A stretch of 19,687 bases of DNA from Flavobacteriales bacterium. GTDB taxonomy: Bacteria; Bacteroidota; Bacteroidia; Flavobacteriales_D; Sanyastnellaceae. The stretch is taken from NCBI GenBank assembly GCA_028825055.1, contig JAPKAW010000012.1:1-19687 (forward strand). Direction: 5' to 3'. The notes beneath the pieces were generated by a model. It saw nothing but the letters and a program-made list of their open reading frames with translations. It did not search any database and was not told the origin of the DNA. Below are positions 16,501-19,687 of the stretch, piece after piece. The position numbers and the translations under genes were made by a program. Position 1 is the stretch's first letter, and each line of letters opens with the position of its first letter.

Positions 16501-16702
16501 TGCGGCTACCAATGAAGACGGATCTTGTTTGATTGTTGGATGTATGGACACAGATGGATTGAATTACGATGAAAACGCCAACTTCCCAGGCGGTTGTGAT
16601 TATCCAGATGCCTGCCCAGGAGACATCAACAGCGATGGATTCGTTGACGTCAGCGACTTGCTCACGTTCTTCCAATACTATGGAACGGCGTGTCAAGAAT
16701 GA
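10556..16702 (+). CDS. giant secreted multidomain protein with four unnamed beta domains and a GC-repeat array
   Basis: The protein has 2048 residues from the ATG at 10556, which opens a signal peptide (1-30, ending GLAQ). The frame is open for 68 more codons upstream, but that part is not signal-like. Unnamed domains lie at about 31-222, 711-903, 1125-1308 and 1461-1644, each with TYRxYAxF, FYQ or FHQ, PEL-x-DSWLTIG and LLAQLT or LLGQFT. Two modules at 371-480 and 485-605 resemble starch-binding or glycogen-binding Ig-like domains (EYKYMVDNW, VVVNGSWNGWNGWG). Linkers contain GCTDxxACNY...DDGSC units and CGVCGGDG...CDCEG, plus DTDGDxxCD Ca-type motifs. Residues 1646-2012 are 15 tandem GC units. 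The C-terminus is one dockerin-like loop (DINSDGFVDVSDLLTFF) ending TACQE. There is no catalytic motif and no Por_Secre_tail. It is very acidic and Cys-rich, so probably Ca-bound and disulfide-stabilised. A structural or adhesive surface role is inferred. Confidence 0.9.
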   Translation: MKYSKITTNWRRFSLLSFSALFLTGTGLAQFTGIETEVHATSAFGTTYHIYANFADPTDECIAVYSVGTSELGSVDLSVDVTTSFYQHPAGANLGSGINGFFITLIPELAYDSWLTIGSETVDDGPVASAGMTDAFASFSAGGGFVLDGEIGGTWYVTPESNLSATAGDDGRVLLAQLTASDDAEGNAGHVVCNLNIQWQGANGISENVTGLLVDTADIPVVLAGCMDASACNYDAEATTDDGSCSTLDECGVCGGDGIADGACDCEGSLPDTGYDCDGVCVVDTDGDAICDENEIDGCTDVLACNYEVAATEDDASCLYAAENSDCEGICLVDTDNDGVCDANEISGCTVETASNYSEDATDDDASCLYTTTLNVDMACAGMEFSTVHVTGPFCDWCGSDGWNDLSDPDGDLIFSVTLDLPAGDTEYKYMVDNWNGQEDLADDMADGASCAPITDYATYANRLVVAGTTTNDTYGSCTSCEGQLSYATVSFEIDMNNVDYPNADYNNVVVNGSWNGWNGWGVELSDEDADGLYTGSAEFLHNTSFEFVFAVTGAADNWSGWGVTFNAPAACSTNPDAPIGEGGGNYGVDVVESDLTIAYCAGSCDAVCISIVSGCTDVASCNYDASVTEDDGSCLELDACGVCGGNGIVEGSCDCEGNVLDALGVCGGTCLADDNNNGTCDTEDVEGCMLSNALNYNPDATLDDGSCFIPEFPFITVNEHVVSEFGVTYRVYAQFENPGDECVAVYSVGSSELNPVSLELEVSTGFYQNENGSNLGSGIQPFFFDLDPSLNYDSWLTIGSETTEDGPVSSVGMSDAFSAFNAGNGFIIDGQTGGSWYVTPGSNTSAIAGEDGKVLLAQLTVEVGIEEGFIDGNWNMQWRNGLGEATNTTGLIFTSSEFVLEVLGCTDAEACNYSAEANTDDNTCLYTDECGICGGAGIADSECDCEGSVPTEGYGCDGDCLVDADGDGVCDANEISGCTESEACNYNSEATDDDGSCSSIDECGVCGGGGIAEGTCDCAGTESESGYDCDGICLIDTDADGICDSFEIAGCQDSMACNFNSAATDDDASCTYAGFGQDCNGDCISDFDGDGICNASEVAGCTSTSAINYNELASDDDGSCLWEDGLFTGLTYELVGHDLIEGLSTYRLFANFNSSETIQVTACFGTSDDNWSISSTEPFHQDENGALLAHSINPSIYEFFPDLEFDSWLALGGAPGAPVELQTIGLESFFTDFEDIGSNVLVNTTVGASLYYIPGESSSAYSYPTDGKMLLGQFTTNGVVSVKCNLQFRDSEQTTHYATDLNLVFPTFGVGCTDSDACNYDIEATDDDGSCYYDSEFRDCDGICLADVDGDDVCDGEEISGCMDSTAYNYNGEATDEDGNCVYAGCFDELACNYTPEADVDVPSTCIYPGLFMDCDGNCNGDYEGDGVEECAEISGCASESATNYDPAATNDDGTCVWGDETFLGLSYELMGENTIETDATYRLYANFNPDAAVDMTSLFGNSQNPWLTMSTGDFYQHPLGADFGGNINPGFFGFFPELEFDSWLTIGAGPGDYNAIAQENMYLHLDDFNAGDDLIIDTEEGAQIFLNNGASDTQGVPDENGQLLLGQFTTSGVIFLRYNIRFQDAEGIVHEFTDIELTFPPIAGGCTDLLASNYDETANFEDLTCIYDGCTDPNADNFNPASNLNDGSCLFTGCFDLEADNYDVQANTGDQEALCEFFGCMDASADNYDAGANVDDGSCLYTGCMDSEADNYDEQANTGDQEVLCEYYGCTDSIADNYDAQANVEDGSCLYTGCMDAEADNYNAQANTGDQDAICMYTGCMDPIADNYEAQANTGDQAGICLYTGCMDALASNYNAQANTGDQEALCEYNGCTNPIADNFDVGANVDDGSCVVAGCMYDAAFNYNPDATYDNMTCEFAVQGCTDPAASNYNEAAVVENDSCLYAGCTNYGADNYSSDASMDDGSCIYSGCTDPLACNFNAAATNEDGSCLIVGCMDTDGLNYDENANFPGGCDYPDACPGDINSDGFVDVSDLLTFFQYYGTACQE
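15491..16591 (+). repeat. tandem array of 15 GC-repeat units inside the giant gene
   Basis: Fifteen consecutive units each start GC(T/M/F)D or similar and contain an A-x-N-Y/F core, with a closing Cys. Units are 24 or 26 codons long. In the first half the two lengths alternate: a 24-residue type ending NVDDGSCLYT and a 26-residue type containing QANTGDQEALCEY. The 26-residue NTGDQ type occurs five times, the last three in a row. Copies at 15674-15710 and 16130-16166 differ at only two of 37 bases, indicating recent duplication, while the later units are more diverged. Confidence 0.9.
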
Positions 16703-16750
16703 CGTTAGAATAAGACGATTGGACCAACCTTCCAATTTCACTTAAAACCG

Positions 16751-16786
16751 AAAGGGCTGCCCAACCAAGGCGGCCCTTTCTTTTTT
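16751..16786 (+). terminator. intrinsic terminator of the giant gene
   Basis: An eleven-base-pair stem (AAAGGGCTGCC 16751-16761 with GGCGGCCCTTT 16769-16779, one T-G wobble) and a seven-base loop are followed by CTTTTTT. It begins 49 bases after the stop of the giant gene and separates it from the next gene. Confidence 0.88.
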
Positions 16787-16818
16787 AAAGACAAAGTTTC
16801 AAGGAGTTACTTTTGTGC

Positions 16819-19687
16819 ATGATTCGATTGATCTTATTTTGTTTTTGGCTGGTTTTGTTTTCCGTTAATTTCAATGGAATAAAGGCTCAATTTGTTCCTC
16901 AGACGCCATATAAAACATCGATATCATCCCCGCAATGGGTGAAGATGATGTACCGCGATTCTGCGGATCGAGCCGCGGTTCGAAAGGCTTATGAGGAGTA
17001 CTATGCCACTCGCCCGTTAGTGAAAAACAAAGACACACAGTTCTACAAGCGTTGGATGCGCAATGGGGATGTTCCTGCGCCATTTATGTCGACGCGTTAT
17101 CAGGATCAACATGTTGAAGCAGCCAACCGCCTGACGGGTGTTTGGGAAGAAATGGGCCCCTGGAGTTATGACCCTGAAGTGGCCATGGAGTTCCAAGTCC
17201 AAAGTCCGGGAGCTTGCCATGTGTATACCGTTGAGCAGTCGGCTTCCGATCATACGATAGTTTGGGCGGGTACGGCTACCGCTGGAGCTTGGAAGTCAGA
17301 AGACCATGGGGGCCACTGGGAACTGATGACACGTGATCTTCCATTGACGAGTGTCTATAGCATCGCGATTCATCCTGACGATACAGCCCATGTCTTGGTA
17401 GGCTCCGGTTCTGGTCAGATGTGGCGCACACTGGACGGTGGCGTGAATTGGACGCTATGTGGAGATGCAGCTTTTCAATCGGTCAACCGCTGGTACCGCG
17501 ATATTATCTGGTCACCGGCTGATGCCGAGGGCACGTATCAAGCATTTGCAGCCACCGATCAAGGTTTATGGACCGTGTCAGCATCTGGAGAAACGATGAC
17601 GAGCATTGCTTCTGGTGAATTCATGGAGCTTGCCTTTCATCCTGCGGCTGATTCTATTTGCTACGCCATACAACGCTTAGGAGATAGCACGGTGTTCAAA
17701 CGTTCTGTGGACGGCGGGATGACCTTTTCAACAGGAGCCGCAGGTTGGCCTTCGGTCGGTGTGGATGATGGCCAAAGTCGATGTGAAATGGCTGTGACCG
17801 TAGCAGATCCTGACCGCGTTGTGGTGTTGGCTTCGGGATCAACTGCGGACGGCGGCGGATTGTACGGACATTATGTGAGCAATGATGCTGGCCTTACGTT
17901 CGAATTTACCTGTTGTGGAGAAGGTCCGGGAGGACCTTGGGAAGCAGAGGTCAACCCCAATATTCTCGGCTGGAGTGAGGATGGCACGGGAGATGGCGGA
18001 CAGTACTACTATGACTTGGCATTGGACGTGAGTCCAACGGATGCTGACCGTCAATTTGCCGCGGGAATTTGTGTCTGGCGCACTCTCGATGGCGGGCAAG
18101 ATTGGTCACTCAACGGCCACTGGGTGACTTGGGCTGGCGAATTCACGGCCGATCGCTACACCCACGCCGATGTGCACGATGTCAAGTTCTTTACCCGCCT
18201 AGATGGTACGGTGGACTTGTGGGTCGCCAGTGATGGAGGATTGCATTATTCAGCCGATCAAGGGGACCATTTCGAACCGCGCATGTATGGCATTCAAGGA
18301 ACTGACTTTTGGGGTTGGCAAGCAGGCTGGCATGGACCCGATGTGATGGTCGGTGGAACTTACCACAATGGCACCTTGATCCGCAATGGTGATCTCTATC
18401 ACTACGGGGCGGACAATGATTCAACGGGTGGCTGGTTGGCCGAGTTGGCCGGAGACAATTTCAGGGGCTTCATCAATCCCGGCGATCCGACCATTGGGTA
18501 TCACGATGGTGGCGCATTTCGCTTCACAGAAGATCGTTTCGATCGCATTGATGGGTTGCCCTTTGATGGGTCGAAGCTCCCCAATACGGGCTATTGGTTT
18601 GGAGAAGTGGGCAACATGGAGTGGGATCCGCGCTGCTTCGAATGCCTGTATTCACCCGTAGGGAGTGAGTTATGGTATTCTGCAGATGGTGGAATCTCCT
18701 TCGCTTTGGTCCATGATTTTGGGGGTGAAAAAATAATCTCCGTGAAGGTCAGCCCTCGGGATTCCCAACGCATTTATGTTTCCCACCAGCAATCGGGTTC
18801 AATTTGGAGAATTCACCGGTCTATTGATGGCGGACAGACTTGGTCACTGGCATCGATTTCGTCCATCGAAAGTGGAGGAACGAATAACAACAAGCCCATT
18901 TATCTCGAAGTGGATGGAACCAATCCAGACCGCGTTTGGGGCATTCTTACGGGCACCCAAAATGGATACAAAGTGTTCGAAAGCATGGATGCGGGTGAAA
19001 CATGGCAAAATTTGACCACATCCACCATCGCAGGTGAACGGGTTGTCAGTATTGCGCACCAACGCGGAAGCCAAGGAGGACTTTACATCGGCACCACCCA
19101 ATCGGTTTACTATCGGGACGACGCGATGGAAGATTGGACCCTCTACAATACGGGCTTGCCTGCGATCAATGTGTCCACTTTTTTGCAGCCTGACTACTGT
19201 GGAGGACACATTCGGACAGCCGGCTCACGCGGGGTGCATCAAGCTGAATTCTATGCTCCTTCTGAGGTGCTAGCAGGATTCATGGCCAGTACTACTTCGG
19301 TGAACTTAGCATCTCCCTGCGACGCGGCTCCAGTTCGTTTTATGGATGTATCGGTCGCACGTTGTGAAGGTGCAACCTATGAATGGGTGTTCCAAGGTGG
19401 AGCGCCTTCCGTGGCCTCGGGTGAAGAAGTTTGGGTTTCCTACGATGAGGTGGGGGTGTTCGACGTTATGCTGACGGTGACAGACTCACTAGGAGCATCG
19501 GATACATGGACATGGAACAGCATGATTGACGTGGTCAATGAGCCTGTGTTGGCGGCAGGCGGCTTTGTTGAGAATTTCGATGGTGAACAGTTTCCTCCTG
19601 CCAATTGGCGCATGGAAACACCAGGTCATGCTTGGGAACACGCCTGGGATCTTATGGATGAAACCAATGGGGTGGCGCAATTCCCCA
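16819..19687 (+). CDS. VPS10/sortilin-like Asp-box protein with PKD domain, 3' end outside window
   Basis: The frame is open from ATG 16819 to the window edge, giving 956 complete codons; the gene is partial only because the window ends. A signal peptide (1-24, ending GIKAQ) is followed by a charged stretch. A large beta-propeller then carries Asp-box (BNR) motifs: TLDGGVNW, SVDGGMTF, TLDGGQDW, SADGGISF, SIDGGQTW and SMDAGETW, plus two weaker ones (SEDHGGHW, SADQGDHF). This is the pattern of bacterial VPS10/sortilin-like and exo-sialidase-type propellers. Around 835-900 lies a PKD-like domain (ATYEWVFQGG, VFDVMLTVTDSLGAS). From about 915 FVENFDGEQFPPANW opens what looks like a choice-of-anchor J/MAM-like lectin fold. 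In Bacteroidota such proteins usually end in a T9SS tail, which cannot be seen here. AAGGAG at 16801 is twelve bases from the ATG. Ligand unknown; no sialidase catalytic set was identified. Confidence 0.85.
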   Translation, partial: MIRLILFCFWLVLFSVNFNGIKAQFVPQTPYKTSISSPQWVKMMYRDSADRAAVRKAYEEYYATRPLVKNKDTQFYKRWMRNGDVPAPFMSTRYQDQHVEAANRLTGVWEEMGPWSYDPEVAMEFQVQSPGACHVYTVEQSASDHTIVWAGTATAGAWKSEDHGGHWELMTRDLPLTSVYSIAIHPDDTAHVLVGSGSGQMWRTLDGGVNWTLCGDAAFQSVNRWYRDIIWSPADAEGTYQAFAATDQGLWTVSASGETMTSIASGEFMELAFHPAADSICYAIQRLGDSTVFKRSVDGGMTFSTGAAGWPSVGVDDGQSRCEMAVTVADPDRVVVLASGSTADGGGLYGHYVSNDAGLTFEFTCCGEGPGGPWEAEVNPNILGWSEDGTGDGGQYYYDLALDVSPTDADRQFAAGICVWRTLDGGQDWSLNGHWVTWAGEFTADRYTHADVHDVKFFTRLDGTVDLWVASDGGLHYSADQGDHFEPRMYGIQGTDFWGWQAGWHGPDVMVGGTYHNGTLIRNGDLYHYGADNDSTGGWLAELAGDNFRGFINPGDPTIGYHDGGAFRFTEDRFDRIDGLPFDGSKLPNTGYWFGEVGNMEWDPRCFECLYSPVGSELWYSADGGISFALVHDFGGEKIISVKVSPRDSQRIYVSHQQSGSIWRIHRSIDGGQTWSLASISSIESGGTNNNKPIYLEVDGTNPDRVWGILTGTQNGYKVFESMDAGETWQNLTTSTIAGERVVSIAHQRGSQGGLYIGTTQSVYYRDDAMEDWTLYNTGLPAINVSTFLQPDYCGGHIRTAGSRGVHQAEFYAPSEVLAGFMASTTSVNLASPCDAAPVRFMDVSVARCEGATYEWVFQGGAPSVASGEEVWVSYDEVGVFDVMLTVTDSLGASDTWTWNSMIDVVNEPVLAAGGFVENFDGEQFPPANWRMETPGHAWEHAWDLMDETNGVAQFP

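Noticed and set aside
15491..16591. Tandem repeats as a CRISPR array
   Set aside because: Unit spacing is a multiple of three, the frame is open throughout and translates to conserved Cys repeats; there are no unique spacers or cas genes.
15878..16741. 287-codon antisense frame under the repeat array
   Set aside because: It is kept open by the codon periodicity of the GC repeats and its translation is a low-complexity mirror of them; the plus-strand protein explains the sequence.
16808..16815. TACTTTTG as a promoter -7 box for the Asp-box gene
   Set aside because: The box fits the consensus but would place the transcript start within or after the ATG at 16819, and no -33 box sits at the right distance.

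Overview
The window looks like chromosomal DNA from a marine-type Bacteroidota, most likely Flavobacteriales; this is inferred and no 16S gene is present. The signs are a T9SS type A sorting domain on a gene relic, a tRNA promoter of the Bacteroidota type (TTG, 19 bases, TATCTTTG), weak or absent Shine-Dalgarno sites, and huge secreted proteins built from Cys/Asp-rich 'GCTDxxACNYxxxATxDDGSC' repeats.

Layout. 1-540: a possible small Cys-rich gene (-), then tRNA-Pro(TGG) with a clear promoter and terminator. 590-1393: a decayed FISUMP-type gene with a sorting tail and an in-frame TGA. 1585-3936 (-): a secreted M12B-like zinc metalloprotease. 4005-4125: tRNA-Arg(TCT) and its terminator. 4259-5183: a doubtful two-helix mini-protein (-) and a 249-residue membrane protein (+) of unknown role. 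5289-5487: a second, badly broken FISUMP relic. 5522-6472 (-): a small secreted protein with one copy of an unnamed beta-rich domain. 6615-7301 (+): a signal-peptide/membrane protein of unknown role. 7325-10323 (-): a two-gene operon of a second metalloprotease followed by a lipoprotein with an ATGA overlap. 10556-16702 (+): a 2048-residue secreted protein with four copies of the unnamed domain, two starch-binding-like modules and a 15-unit Cys repeat array. 16819 to the end (+): a VPS10/sortilin-like Asp-box protein cut off by the window edge.

How it fits together. Four proteins (two proteases, the 316-residue protein and the 2048-residue protein) share three things: an N-terminal signal peptide, GC...DDGSC repeats, and a very short dockerin-like Ca-loop tail ending in a C-E, PE, GE or QE motif. 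None carries the usual Por_Secre_tail. The 316- and 2048-residue proteins also share a domain of about 190 residues that I cannot name. My inference is a locus for a secreted or surface-attached, Ca-dependent, disulfide-rich protein set whose tail may be either a docking module or an alternative sorting signal. That shared tail and the unnamed domain are the best candidates for something undescribed. All family assignments come from reading motifs, with no database search.
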